In this document: positions 1-8,532 of the stretch, piece after piece
How the letters are laid out: the number at the start of each line of letters is the position of its first letter
Position numbering within the stretch: position 1 is the stretch's first letter
Assembly: GCA_936908745.1 (NCBI GenBank)
Contig: CAKZFX010000011.1
Location: 1 to 64,000 of the forward strand
Direction: 5' to 3'
Length of the DNA: 64,000 nt
Origin: an uncultured Chitinophagaceae bacterium
Lineage (GTDB): Bacteria > Bacteroidota > Bacteroidia > Chitinophagales > Chitinophagaceae
Translations under genes and position numbers: made by a program
Notes under the pieces: model-generated
The model's input: only the letters and a program-made list of their open reading frames with translations
Database searches by the model: none
What the model was told of the DNA's origin: nothing

Positions 1-288
1 GCTTTTGAAGAAGATGACCTTTTAGGCTGCTGTATGCTGGTGGAAGAAAACCCTAAAGCAGTGCGTCTTCGCCAGATGGCTGTCTTAAATGACCTGCAGG
101 GAAAGGGTATTGGCAGGGCCCTGATGAGTTTTGCTGAAAACCTCGCACGGGACCGTGGCTACCGCACATTAAGCATGCATGCCCGCAAACACGCCATCGG
201 TTTTTATGAAAAAATGGGCTATGTAGCTGTTGGCGACGAGTTTGTAGAAGTCACCATTCCTCACTTTGTGATGGAAAAGAAGCTGTAA
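1..288 (+). CDS. GNAT-family N-acetyltransferase, 3' part
   Basis: The reading frame is open from the first base of the window, so the gene begins upstream; the ATG at 34 is internal. The visible 95 residues hold the C-terminal half of a GNAT fold: the stretch QMAVLNDLQGKGIGRALM carries the acetyl-CoA pyrophosphate-binding signature (Q/RxxGxG/A), followed by helix and strand ending in HARKHAIGFYEKMGYV, the usual GNAT motif-B region. GNAT enzymes move an acetyl group from acetyl-CoA to an amine; the substrate cannot be told from this part. The gene ends 6 bp from the convergent YcxB-like gene. Confidence 0.85.
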   Translation, partial: AFEEDDLLGCCMLVEENPKAVRLRQMAVLNDLQGKGIGRALMSFAENLARDRGYRTLSMHARKHAIGFYEKMGYVAVGDEFVEVTIPHFVMEKKL

Positions 289-294
289 TTTTTC

Positions 295-780
295 TTATTT
301 CTTCTTTTTAATAATTTTTTCTTTTAATAGCTGGCGCAATTCAGCTACCTGGTCATTGCCTGTAAAACCGCTTTTAGGTACCAGGAAAAAAGAACGGCTG
401 TCAAAGTACAGGTGAAAAAAATGAGGGCTTTCCAAAAAGCTGCTCAATTCTGACCAGGGCCAAGAACGGCTGCCTCTTTCATGGTTCAATGAAAAACCTT
501 GATTTTCAAAGTCCATACTAAAGCTATGCTTGAATGTTTCTGTACGGCGATAGACCATGATCGGGAAAATATACCAGAAACCGATCATCAGCATCACCCA
601 TAAGAAGGAGCTGACCAAAAAAGCCAATGGCGTTATTTTTCCCATTGCATATAGTACAATAGAAAAAAGAGCAAATACATTTACAATGATCAGCATGATC
701 TTGATTTCCGGGCGGCTGATAAAGTGGTAGCGGAGGGCCTGCATTACCTGCCCTTTTTCGTATTCAAAGAAGATCGTCAT
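295..780 (-). CDS. YcxB-like membrane protein
   Basis: This 161-residue protein has two membrane segments (about residues 28-47 and 51-73), followed by a soluble domain of about 85 residues rich in aromatic residues. The segment WPWSELSSFLESPHFFHLYF and the late FFLVPKSGF fit the YcxB-like C-terminal domain, a small family of unknown function that typically follows two transmembrane helices. The tail is very lysine-rich (EKIIKKKK). The start ATG lies 9 bp downstream of the stop of the phosphatase gene on the same strand, so the two are probably cotranscribed. Function unknown. Confidence 0.65.
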   Translation of the reverse strand: MTIFFEYEKGQVMQALRYHFISRPEIKIMLIIVNVFALFSIVLYAMGKITPLAFLVSSFLWVMLMIGFWYIFPIMVYRRTETFKHSFSMDFENQGFSLNHERGSRSWPWSELSSFLESPHFFHLYFDSRSFFLVPKSGFTGNDQVAELRQLLKEKIIKKKK

Positions 781-789
781 GCCGCAAAG

Positions 790-2136
790 TTATTGAGGAG
801 AACGCAGATCTTTTTCTGAAATTGACCATTCTCCCAATTTGTTGCCGGAAACGCCGAAGTATTCCACCATCAATTGGCGGCTGCCTTTGTCGCCGGAAAA
901 AGAAAACCTGCCATAGTTCTGTTTTTCATCAATGCCCAATACCCGGTAAGGATTGTTTTTTTCAGGGCCGGCAAATGTATGCGTGCCCGATGTCAGCGGC
1001 GATACGGTGATATCATATAAGGGATAAGTGCCCGGTCTATCCACTTTAATGATCTCGCTGTGATGACGATCGCCTGTCAGGAAAAGAACACCATTGATTT
1101 TATTTTCTTTCAGAAATGCCATGATCTCTTCATACTCGATGACAAAGTCTTTCCATTTGTCATAGGGAGAAACAGGGTTCAACACCTGGCTGCCTACTGC
1201 AATGATTTTAAAGGTGGCTGTGCTGTATAACAAGGAGTTTTTCAGCCATTCCATTTGTTGCTCTCCCAGCATTCGCTTGCCGGGATTGGGTTTGCTATCT
1301 ATGGAGTCTTTAGTCTTGTCGGCGCTTCTCCACCAGCGGTTATCCGTCAGGAAAATATCGGCGTCGCCCCAGCTTGTCATGGTATAGATGCCCTGCCCGT
1401 TTTCGCCGGCAGAAGGATTACAGAAGTAACTGCTGAATATGCTGCGACTGGCTTCTTTCAGTATATAGTTTTTGCCAATATCATTGGGGCCATAGTCATG
1501 ATCGTCCCATGTGGCGAGATGAGGCATGGCTTTTAAAAAATTTTGAAGCACCGGCACCGCCCGGTCATGGCTGGCACGGTAGCGAAGGCCCCATTCGCTG
1601 TAGTAGTCAACATCTCTTGTATACCATGCATCGCCCAGCCATAGCATGAAGGCCGCTTTTTCCCTGGCCATGGCTTCAAAGATGGAAGAGTCTTTTCCAT
1701 AGGGCGTTCCCGGCCGGTCAAAGACAGGTTGATTAAAGTAAGAACAAGAGCCTGTGAGGAAACTGAATGCAGGAGCCGGTTTGCGCCATTGCCAGAGGTC
1801 TTTGGTGGTCAGTTCACCGCCTTTGCCGCTTGGTTTACCATTTACCAGTATGCTGTATTGGTAAGTAGTATTAAAGTCAAGCCCGCCGATGGTGAAGTGA
1901 ATAGGATTGAATTCATTGCCCAGCTCACCTTTATAAACAACGGTTTTGATTTTTTTATCGCCTTTGCGGTTGTATTGAACAGCGGCTGTTTTTACTTCTG
2001 GTGAAACCTCCACCCAGATTTTTGCATCCCGCAGCTCCACAGGGCCGAGCATAGGCCCGGAAATAACCCGTGGTTGTTGCGCAGCCATAGAAAGAGAAAA
2101 CAGGAGCAGGAAGGCAAGGCAGGTATTGCGTATCAT
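790..2136 (-). CDS. PhoD-like alkaline phosphatase family metallophosphatase
   Basis: The 448-residue protein has an N-terminal signal peptide (MIRNTCLAFLLLFSLSMAAQ) and should be exported. An N-terminal beta-sandwich (about 25-115) is followed by a metallophosphatase domain. Visible metal-site motifs are TGSCSY, MLWLGDAWY, TWDDHDYGPND and LTGDRHHSEI, as in PhoD phosphatases and phosphodiesterases. Members hydrolyse phosphomonoesters or diesters outside the cytoplasm, using calcium and iron in the best-studied cases. The true substrate here is unknown. The downstream YcxB-like gene is 9 bp away. Confidence 0.85.
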   Translation of the reverse strand: MIRNTCLAFLLLFSLSMAAQQPRVISGPMLGPVELRDAKIWVEVSPEVKTAAVQYNRKGDKKIKTVVYKGELGNEFNPIHFTIGGLDFNTTYQYSILVNGKPSGKGGELTTKDLWQWRKPAPAFSFLTGSCSYFNQPVFDRPGTPYGKDSSIFEAMAREKAAFMLWLGDAWYTRDVDYYSEWGLRYRASHDRAVPVLQNFLKAMPHLATWDDHDYGPNDIGKNYILKEASRSIFSSYFCNPSAGENGQGIYTMTSWGDADIFLTDNRWWRSADKTKDSIDSKPNPGKRMLGEQQMEWLKNSLLYSTATFKIIAVGSQVLNPVSPYDKWKDFVIEYEEIMAFLKENKINGVLFLTGDRHHSEIIKVDRPGTYPLYDITVSPLTSGTHTFAGPEKNNPYRVLGIDEKQNYGRFSFSGDKGSRQLMVEYFGVSGNKLGEWSISEKDLRSPQ

Positions 2137-2171
2137 AGCATTTGTTTTTACAACCCAAACTTATAGAAAAG

Positions 2172-2205
2172 ATAAAGCCGTATCGCCTGGGGCGATACGG
2201 CTTTA
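2172..2205 (-). terminator. Rho-independent terminator after the collagen-like gene
   Basis: A perfect hairpin with arms AAAGCCGTATCGCC and GGCGATACGGCTTT and a 2-4 nt loop lies about 20 bp past the stop of the collagen-like gene. On the minus strand it is followed by a moderately T-rich stretch. Confidence 0.75.
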
Positions 2206-2223
2206 TAAAAAAGTAATAATGAT

Positions 2224-2928
2224 TTATGGAGCGATGTTCAGTAAAGAACAAACCTGTGCATAAGGCATTGCTTTCAACTCAGATTCTGTATACAGTTTGC
2301 CTTTGATCTCTGCCACTTTCTCGCCACCGTTGGCAGAGCGGCCACCAGCTACACCGCCAGGGATGATCACATAGCGATAAGTGATACCGGCCAGTTGTGA
2401 AACCGGGCGGATTGGAGCCGAGGCATCAGGATCGTACGTATGAACAATTTTGTTCAACTCCAACGCATAACCATAGCTCTGACCGTTGAAACCCTCCCTG
2501 TAAGGCAGTTGTTGCACAGAAGCAAGAATAGTTGATGCGCCAATTGTAAAGTTTTTACCATAGCACAAAACAACACCCTGGTCTAAAATTGACTGGGTAA
2601 CGCCTGCGGCTGTTCTGAGGTAAACTCTTTCTACGTTATAGTTATTGGGGGCAACATAGCCTAAAACCCAATCAGCGGTTACTGTTGTGTACCATGCAGA
2701 GTAAATTACGTTGGCTGTTCCGGCAGGGCCTTGAGGACCTGTAGCACCAGTGGCGCCGGTAGCACCTGTAGCACCCGTAGCTCCGGTTGCGCCGGTAGCA
2801 CCTGCACCGCCGGCAGGACCTTGAGGACCTTGAGCACCGGCAGGACCTTCAGGGCCTTCTTTAGTACAGCTTACAGCTATAAATGTAGTGGCTAATAATA
2901 GTAGTGAAAGAGATCTGAACTTTCTCAT
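2224..2928 (-). CDS. Collagen-like repeat lipoprotein
   Basis: This 234-residue protein starts with a lipoprotein signal peptide (lipobox around ISC at residues 19-21, VSCTKE), so it should be lipid-anchored. Residues 25-70 are Gly-X-Y repeats: GPEGPAGAQGPQGPAG, then a run of GAT triplets, then GPQGPAG. This is a short collagen-like stalk, which in bacterial relatives makes trimeric rods. The C-terminal 160 residues form a domain with YSAWYTTVTADWVLGYV near its start and a Tyr-rich end, resembling the C-terminal domain often seen after collagen repeats in Bacteroidota. No partner gene is evident. The GAT repeat is encoded by 9-nt DNA units and may vary in length. Confidence 0.75.
   Translation of the reverse strand: MRKFRSLSLLLLATTFIAVSCTKEGPEGPAGAQGPQGPAGGAGATGATGATGATGATGATGATGPQGPAGTANVIYSAWYTTVTADWVLGYVAPNNYNVERVYLRTAAGVTQSILDQGVVLCYGKNFTIGASTILASVQQLPYREGFNGQSYGYALELNKIVHTYDPDASAPIRPVSQLAGITYRYVIIPGGVAGGRSANGGEKVAEIKGKLYTESELKAMPYAQVCSLLNIAP
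2745..2810 (-). repeat. Nonanucleotide coding repeat (Gly-Ala-Thr)
   Basis: Inside the collagen-like gene the DNA is a run of near-identical 9-nt units (plus strand forms such as GTAGCACCT and GTTGCGCCG). Each encodes Gly-Ala-Thr. Units differ only at third positions. Changes in copy number would keep the frame. Confidence 0.8.
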
Positions 2929-3067
2929 AGCGTTTAGTTTGCAGTTTAGTGTATTTCGGTTAAAAGTAAACGGATTTTTCCGTTCCGCAAATAGCGATTT
3001 AAAGGTAAAGGAAAAAAAAGCAAAGTATAATCAATTACCCCAAAAAAAGTTAGGTGCGTTTTACCGT

Positions 3068-3098
3068 TTTGACGGCATGGGGCGAACGGGTATATTTG
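3068..3098 (+). promoter_or_regulatory. Bacteroidota-type promoter of the outer-membrane protein gene
   Basis: TTTG at 3068-3071 and TATATTTG at 3091-3098 are separated by exactly 19 bp, matching the consensus TTTG-N19-TAnnTTTG of the Bacteroidota housekeeping sigma factor. Transcription would start near 3105, leaving a leader of only about 12 nt before the ATG at 3117. Confidence 0.75.
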
Positions 3099-3116
3099 TC
3101 TCCTTAATTACTGCTT

Positions 3117-3860
3117 ATGCGTTTAAAATCGGGTATTCTCGCCCTCTTTTTGTTAGGTTTTGTAGCCGGTCATGCACAGTTTAAAAAAGGAATGAAAATG
3201 GCCGGGGCCAATATTGCCAGTGTTGTTTTCAATTCCGGCAGTTCAGACATCGAAGTTGCTTCTATCGGCAGCAATACGTCCAAAACAACCAGTTATAATA
3301 TTAATATAGGCCCTTCGCTGGGTTGGTTTGTTTCTGACAATACCGTTGTAGGTGTAACATTTACCCTCAATCCTTACGGGCAAAAAGTAAGTTATGAGCA
3401 AAGCGGCAGCACTTACCAAAGCGATAAAACCAATAGCTTTAATATTGGTGTTGGTGGTTTTGCACGGAATTATTTTACAAGCTCCGGTTCTTTACATCCT
3501 TTTGCGCAAGCCAGCCTGAATGGAGGTGTCAGCACATTGAAAACAGATGGCTTCTTTTATGGCGGCAGCGGTTCTGCTGCCTATAAAGACACCTATACCG
3601 GCAAGTCAAACGGCGGCACTTTTGTCAATGCAGCGCTTACAGGTGGTTTCACCAAGATGGTAGGCGAAAATGCAGGACTTGATTTCTTTATCGGTTATAA
3701 TTTCTCTTATAATAAGCATACGTTCAAAAGAACGATCCTGCGTGATGAAGGCGTGAACGGCTCTGTTGACACAAGATCAGAGAACGAAACAACTACTAAG
3801 TTTACGAACCACGGCTTCCTGTTTGGTATCGGTTTCCAGGTGTTTTTTGGAAGAAAGTAG
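3117..3860 (+). CDS. Outer-membrane beta-barrel protein
   Basis: This 247-residue protein has a signal peptide (MRLKSGILALFLLGFVAGHAQ). The rest alternates hydrophobic and polar residues in about eight to ten strands (for example GPSLGWFVSDNTVVGVTFTL and FNIGVGGFARNYF) and ends in FGIGFQVFFGRK, as in small beta-barrels of the OmpA/OmpW-like fold. It should sit in the outer membrane; no enzymatic or transport role can be read. It has its own promoter and is followed by a heptamer repeat array. Confidence 0.7.
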   Translation: MRLKSGILALFLLGFVAGHAQFKKGMKMAGANIASVVFNSGSSDIEVASIGSNTSKTTSYNINIGPSLGWFVSDNTVVGVTFTLNPYGQKVSYEQSGSTYQSDKTNSFNIGVGGFARNYFTSSGSLHPFAQASLNGGVSTLKTDGFFYGGSGSAAYKDTYTGKSNGGTFVNAALTGGFTKMVGENAGLDFFIGYNFSYNKHTFKRTILRDEGVNGSVDTRSENETTTKFTNHGFLFGIGFQVFFGRK

Positions 3861-3864
3861 TTTT

Positions 3865-3899
3865 GAGTCGGGAGTCTTGAGCCTGGAGTCGATAGTCGG
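3865..3899. repeat. Heptamer tandem array 1 (5 units)
   Basis: Five degenerate 7-bp units directly follow the stop of the outer-membrane protein gene: GAGTCGG, GAGTCTT, GAGCCTG, GAGTCGA, TAGTCGG. The period is exact. It belongs to the dispersed heptamer family also seen near 28.8, 31.4, 36.1, 38.4, 39.05 and 39.5 kb. Confidence 0.8.
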
Positions 3900-3909
3900 G
3901 GAGTTTCGT

Positions 3910-4072
3910 TAACGCAGTAGCAGGATTTCTTTTCGCAGTAACGGGATTTCCCTCCATGGAGATAGCTGGCGTTGAAGCATGACCAAAGGTCATATAATAT
4001 TTGTACGAAGCGAGGACGCTTTGTACAGCCTCGTTTCACGCAGCAGCAAGATTTTCTTTTGCAGTGGCGACC
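3910..4072. repeat. Intergenic repeat, GCAG-GATTTCTTTT type, in two copies
   Basis: A block of about 34 bp (3910-3945: CGCAGTAGCAGGATTTCTTT followed by CGCAGTAACGGGA) recurs at about 4036-4070 as CGCAGCAGCAAGATTTTCTT followed by TGCAGTGGCGACC. The first copy is itself partly duplicated (GCAGTA-CGGGATTTC at 3934-3948). No gene is seen between the outer-membrane protein stop and the DksA-like gene; this repeat, array 1 and the terminator fill the gap. Confidence 0.6.
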
Positions 4073-4089
4073 AAAAGTTTATACATACA

Positions 4090-4124
4090 ACAAAGCCATC
4101 CGTGTATAACGAGATGGCTTTGTT
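4090..4124 (-). terminator. Hairpin after the H1/DksA-like gene
   Basis: Arms CAAAGCCATC and GATGGCTTTG enclose a 12-nt loop about 25 bp past the stop of the minus-strand gene. The T-tract is weak, so it may be a terminator or an mRNA-stabilising hairpin. Confidence 0.55.
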
Positions 4125-4148
4125 AGTATCGTGCGATGTGAAGGTCGC

Positions 4149-5042
4149 TTATTTGTTCATCATCTGCTTGGCCTCGATGCTCAAGGTGGCATGGGGCACG
4201 GCACGCAGACGGGCTTTATCGATCAGTTTGCCTGTAACGCGGCAGATACCGTATGTTTTGTTTTCAATACGCATCATCGCTTTTTCCAGGTGATCAATAA
4301 ACGTGATCTGGCGGCTGGCCATCTGGCTCAATTGCTCTCTTTCCATGCTCACACTTCCATCTTCCATGGTCATGTAACGGGCTTCGTCCATATCACCACC
4401 TTCGTCGCGGCGGGTGATCAAGCCTTGCAGGTAAGCTAATTCTTTCTTCGCTGCGTCCAGTTTCTTCTGAATGATTTCTCTGAATTCGTTCAGGTCGGAG
4501 TCGGAATACCTCATTATCGGTCCTGTATGCTCTGTCATAGGTTGGGTGTCTAATACTGATTTTGTAAATTCTGGTTCATACTTCACCGAGCTTTTGATCG
4601 TCGTTTTCGGAATCACAACTTTGGTTGGCTTCGGTGGTTCTTTTTTAATAATTGGTTTAGCAGCCGGTTTTATGGAAACCAATGACTGCGGATCATTGCC
4701 CGAAGGCTTTTTTACCACGGGCGCCACCGGTTTCTCGGCTGGCTTTTCTGCCACTGGTGCTGGCTTCACTGGCGCAGCCGGTTTAGCTACGGGCTTTGCC
4801 ACTGGTTTTGCTGCCGGCTTTACAGCAGGTTTCACTGCTTTGGCAGGTACTGCCTTTGCAGCAGGCTTTGCTGCTTTTTTTGCCACCGGGGCTGGTTTTT
4901 TAGCTGCCGGTTTTGCAGCAGGTTTAGCAGGCTTTTTAGCCGGAGCAGCTTTTTTTACTACCTTTTTTGCTGCTGGTTTTTTTGCAGCTTTCGGGGCAGG
5001 TTTTGCGGCTTTTTTTGGAGCCGGCTTCTTTTTACTTGCCAT
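4149..5042 (-). CDS. Histone H1-like tail fused to a TraR/DksA-type domain
   Basis: The 297-residue protein has two parts. Residues 1 to about 140 are almost only Lys, Ala, Pro and Val (MASKKKPAPKKAAKPAPKAA...), like the DNA-binding tails of histone H1 and Hc1-type proteins. Residues 165-297 match the TraR/DksA family: a coiled coil, then YGICRVTGKLIDKARLRAVPHATLSIEAK. In canonical DksA the zinc finger has four Cys (CxxC...CxxC); here only the first Cys remains, so zinc binding is probably lost. DksA binds RNA polymerase and tunes initiation with ppGpp; the basic tail suggests this version also binds DNA. The gene starts 3 bp after the ileS stop and is probably cotranscribed with it. Confidence 0.75.
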   Translation of the reverse strand: MASKKKPAPKKAAKPAPKAAKKPAAKKVVKKAAPAKKPAKPAAKPAAKKPAPVAKKAAKPAAKAVPAKAVKPAVKPAAKPVAKPVAKPAAPVKPAPVAEKPAEKPVAPVVKKPSGNDPQSLVSIKPAAKPIIKKEPPKPTKVVIPKTTIKSSVKYEPEFTKSVLDTQPMTEHTGPIMRYSDSDLNEFREIIQKKLDAAKKELAYLQGLITRRDEGGDMDEARYMTMEDGSVSMEREQLSQMASRQITFIDHLEKAMMRIENKTYGICRVTGKLIDKARLRAVPHATLSIEAKQMMNK

Positions 5043-5045
5043 GGT

Positions 5046-8000
5046 TTACCCTTTTTTTGAAACAATCACATTTAGCAAAACATCGTTAATATCTATCTCG
5101 GTCCCTCCTTTCACTTCGTTCACAAATTCCAGCTTATCAGCCAGAATTTCGGCGCAAATATAGTCTTTAAACTGAGCTAAAGAATCTTTCATTCCGTTGG
5201 CGGCGGCCACCTGCAGTTCTACCCGGTCGGTCAGCTCAAAACCGCTGTCCTTACGGATTTTCTGGATCCTGTTCACAAATTCTCTCGCATTGCCCTCGGA
5301 TTCTAATTCTGGTGTAACGGTTACGTCCAGCGCCACAGTCAGGCTGCCCTTATTGGCCACTGTCCAGCCGGGAATATCTTCACTGCTGATCTCCACTTCG
5401 GAGATTTGTAATATTACAGGTTCGCCATCAACTGGCAAATTATATTGTCCTTCTTTTTCTAACAAAGCAATGTCGGCTTGTGTGAATTGTGACAAGGCCG
5501 TGGACACTGCTTTCATTTTTGCACCCAGCTTTTTGCCCAATGCCACGAAGTTGGGTTTGATTTTTTTGCTGATAAATGTATTATCCGGCGCCAGGTATTC
5601 GATGGCTTTTACATTCACCTCGGCCTTGACCAGGTCTTCCACTTTTTGCAATTGCTCTTTCATGGAAGCATTCATCACAGGGATCAGCACTTTTTGCAAA
5701 GGCTGGCGCACTTTGATATTCACTTTTTTGCGAAGCGATAGTATCAGCGACGAGGCATCCTGCGCCAGTTGCATTCTTTCTTCCAGCAGTTCATCAATCA
5801 CCGAGGCATCCGCTACCGGGAAGTTGGCATGGTGAACAGATTCCACGTCAAAACGATTGGTGATCGCATTGAGGTTTTTGAAAACAGCATCACTGAAGAA
5901 AGGAGAGATCGGCGCAATTAACCGCACGATTGTTTCCAAACATTCATATAAAGTCTGGTAGGCAGCAATTTTATCCTGCTCATATTCTCCTTTCCAGAAA
6001 CGGCGGCGGCAAAGGCGTACATACCAGTTGCTCAAATGCTCGTCCACGAAGTCTTCTATCACACGACCGGCCTGTGTAGGCTCATAGTCGTCCATGTATT
6101 CATTGGCCTTTTTCACCACTGTATTTAATGATGATAAGATCCAGCGGTCAATTTCCGGCCTGTCTTTTACCGGGATATAGGCTTCTTTAAAAGCAAAGCC
6201 ATCCACATTAGCATACAGGGCAAAGAATTGATATGTATTGTATAAAGTACCAAAGAATTTGCGTTGCACTTCTTTGATGCCTTCAATATCAAATTTCAGG
6301 TTGTCCCACGGCGATGCATTGGTGATCAGGTACCATCTTGTGGCATCGGCGCCATAGGTTTCGATGGTGATGAACGGGTCCACCACGTTGCCGAGGCGTT
6401 TGCTCATTTTGTTGCCGTTCTTGTCCAGCACAAGCCCATTGCTCACAACGGTTTTATAAGCCACCGAATCAAATACCAAACAAGCGATGGCATGGAGCGT
6501 ATAGAACCATCCACGGGTCTGGTCCACACCCTCGGCGATGAAGTCTGCCGGGAAGGATTGCTTAAACGTTTCTTTATTTTCAAAAGGAAAATGCCATTGT
6601 GCATACGGCATTGCCCCGGAGTCAAACCAGACATCAATCAGGTCGGGCACCCGTTTCATTGGCTGGCCTTTTGGCGACACCAAAATGATCTCATCCACAT
6701 ACGGCTTATGCAGATCCAGGATGCCTTCGTGGAGATAGTTTTTGTTTACATCACCGCCTAACACTTCGTTGGCTTTGCGGATGCCTTCATTCAGTTCTTC
6801 TACCGAACCGATACAGATCTCTTCTTCGCCATCTTCTGTTTTCCAGATTGGCAACGGCGTACCCCAGAAGCGGGAACGGCTCAGGTTCCAGTCCACCATG
6901 TTTTCCAGCCAGTTGCCAAAGCGGCCTTCGCCGGTTGATTTTGGTTTCCAGTTGATAGTCTTATTCAGTTCCACCATCCTGTCTTTGATCGCCGTGGTTT
7001 TGATAAACCATGCATCCAGCGGATAGTATAAAACAGGTTTATCCGTTCTCCAGCAATGCGGGTAGCTGTGTTCGTATTTCTCAACTTTGAACGCCCTGTT
7101 TTCTTTTTTGAGTTTTACGCTGATGTCAACATTTACATCAACATAGTTTTCTTCGTCTTTGTAGTTTTTTACATAGCGGTTGCTGAATTCACCGAGACCG
7201 TCAACAAATTTTCCTTGCCTGTCCACCATCGTCAGTATACCGATATTGTATTTCTTACCGACTTTGTAGTCATCCGCACCAAATGCAGGCGCCGTATGCA
7301 CGATACCTGTACCATCTTCTGTTGTCACAAATGAATCTACCAGCACACGGAATGGTTTGGCACCCGGTGTCAGTTGCTCAATTACAGCAGGTGAGTTGGC
7401 TTCGTAAGGCAGCAGTTGCTCGTATTCGCAACCTTCAATTTGTGATCCTTTGAATTCTGATACGATGGTATAAGGAAGATTTTTGCCGTCGTTTTTATAG
7501 TCGGCAAAGTCTGTGTTCTCCTGTTCCGCTTTGAAGTATTTATGCAGTAATGCTTTTGCCAGCACCACATATATCTCATTGTGCAGGTAAGGGTTCACCG
7601 TTTTTACCAGCACATAGTCAATGTTGCCACCTACGGTGAGACCGAGGTTAGAAGGCAATGTCCATGGTGTGGTCGTCCACGCCATAAAGAAAATTTCTGC
7701 GCCTTTTGCAGCATCAAACAAAAACTGGCTCTTCTCGTTTTCAACAGCCTTGAACATCGCCACCGCACTTGTATCCTTCACATCTTTGTACGTACCCGGC
7801 TGGTTCAGTTCATGCGAGCTTAAACCCGTACCCGCCGCTGGCGAATAAGGCTGGATGCTCACACTTTCATACAGCAGTCCTTTTTTATACAACTCACTCA
7901 GCAACCACCACAGTGTTTCAATGTATTCGTTCTTGAAAGTGATATAAGGATCATTCAGATCAACCCAATAGCCCATTTTGCGGGTGATGTCGTCCCATTT

Positions 8001-8393
8001 GTCCTTATAGCGCAGTACCGCTTCACGGCATTTCTGGTTGTATTCTTCAACCGATATTTTTTTACCGATATCTTCTTTGGTGATGCCGAGTTCTTTTTCT
8101 ACGCCAAGCTCGATCGGCAGGCCATGCGTATCCCAGCCGCCCTTGCGTTTTACCTGGAAACCTTTCATGGTTTTGTAACGACACACGAGGTCTTTCAGCG
8201 TACGGGAAATAACGTGGTGAATGCCGGGCATACCATTGGCACTCGGGGGGCCTTCATAAAACACAAATGGTATAGCCCCTTCCCGCAGGGACACACTTTT
8301 TTCAAAAGCCTGTTTTTCAGACCAGTTAGCCAGTACTTCCTGCTCTAAGGCAGGGAGGTTTAAGCCTGTAAATTCTCTGTATTTAGCACTCAT
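5046..8393 (-). CDS. ileS: Isoleucine--tRNA ligase
   Basis: A class I aminoacyl-tRNA synthetase that charges tRNA-Ile in the cytoplasm. Visible are the HIGH-type motif in PPSANGMPGIHHVISR, the editing (CP1) domain with TTPWTLPSNLGL and GTGIVHTAPAFGADD, the WFDSGAMPYAQ region, and the KMSKRLGNVVDP catalytic loop. An anticodon-binding domain follows. Length (1115 residues) is usual for the large, eukaryote-like IleS of Bacteroidota. The frame opens at an ATG at 8414, but MSAKYREFTGLN at 8393 is preferred: it has AGAAAGG just upstream and matches the usual N-terminus. The H1/DksA-like gene follows after 3 bp. Confidence 0.95.
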   Translation of the reverse strand: MSAKYREFTGLNLPALEQEVLANWSEKQAFEKSVSLREGAIPFVFYEGPPSANGMPGIHHVISRTLKDLVCRYKTMKGFQVKRKGGWDTHGLPIELGVEKELGITKEDIGKKISVEEYNQKCREAVLRYKDKWDDITRKMGYWVDLNDPYITFKNEYIETLWWLLSELYKKGLLYESVSIQPYSPAAGTGLSSHELNQPGTYKDVKDTSAVAMFKAVENEKSQFLFDAAKGAEIFFMAWTTTPWTLPSNLGLTVGGNIDYVLVKTVNPYLHNEIYVVLAKALLHKYFKAEQENTDFADYKNDGKNLPYTIVSEFKGSQIEGCEYEQLLPYEANSPAVIEQLTPGAKPFRVLVDSFVTTEDGTGIVHTAPAFGADDYKVGKKYNIGILTMVDRQGKFVDGLGEFSNRYVKNYKDEENYVDVNVDISVKLKKENRAFKVEKYEHSYPHCWRTDKPVLYYPLDAWFIKTTAIKDRMVELNKTINWKPKSTGEGRFGNWLENMVDWNLSRSRFWGTPLPIWKTEDGEEEICIGSVEELNEGIRKANEVLGGDVNKNYLHEGILDLHKPYVDEIILVSPKGQPMKRVPDLIDVWFDSGAMPYAQWHFPFENKETFKQSFPADFIAEGVDQTRGWFYTLHAIACLVFDSVAYKTVVSNGLVLDKNGNKMSKRLGNVVDPFITIETYGADATRWYLITNASPWDNLKFDIEGIKEVQRKFFGTLYNTYQFFALYANVDGFAFKEAYIPVKDRPEIDRWILSSLNTVVKKANEYMDDYEPTQAGRVIEDFVDEHLSNWYVRLCRRRFWKGEYEQDKIAAYQTLYECLETIVRLIAPISPFFSDAVFKNLNAITNRFDVESVHHANFPVADASVIDELLEERMQLAQDASSLILSLRKKVNIKVRQPLQKVLIPVMNASMKEQLQKVEDLVKAEVNVKAIEYLAPDNTFISKKIKPNFVALGKKLGAKMKAVSTALSQFTQADIALLEKEGQYNLPVDGEPVILQISEVEISSEDIPGWTVANKGSLTVALDVTVTPELESEGNAREFVNRIQKIRKDSGFELTDRVELQVAAANGMKDSLAQFKDYICAEILADKLEFVNEVKGGTEIDINDVLLNVIVSKKG

Positions 8394-8532
8394 AGCCTTT
8401 CTAAAAGGTGGCAAAGTTACGAATAATTAGGCTTATTCAGTTTGAGCATATACTAACTATAACTCATTCTATTTAATTGACTTGAATTATTAAATAAAAT
8501 ATAATATTTTAAGTTGCTAAACTGCTTCTGCT

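Noticed and set aside
4471..5163. Long plus-strand frame opposite the H1/DksA gene (about 230 codons)
   Set aside because: It is the antisense of the Lys/Ala/Pro repeat, giving Gly/Ala/Phe low complexity; the minus-strand frame has clear DksA homology.
5197..5835. Plus-strand frame of 212 codons opposite the end of ileS
   Set aside because: It is Ser-rich antisense of a well-conserved synthetase C-terminus.
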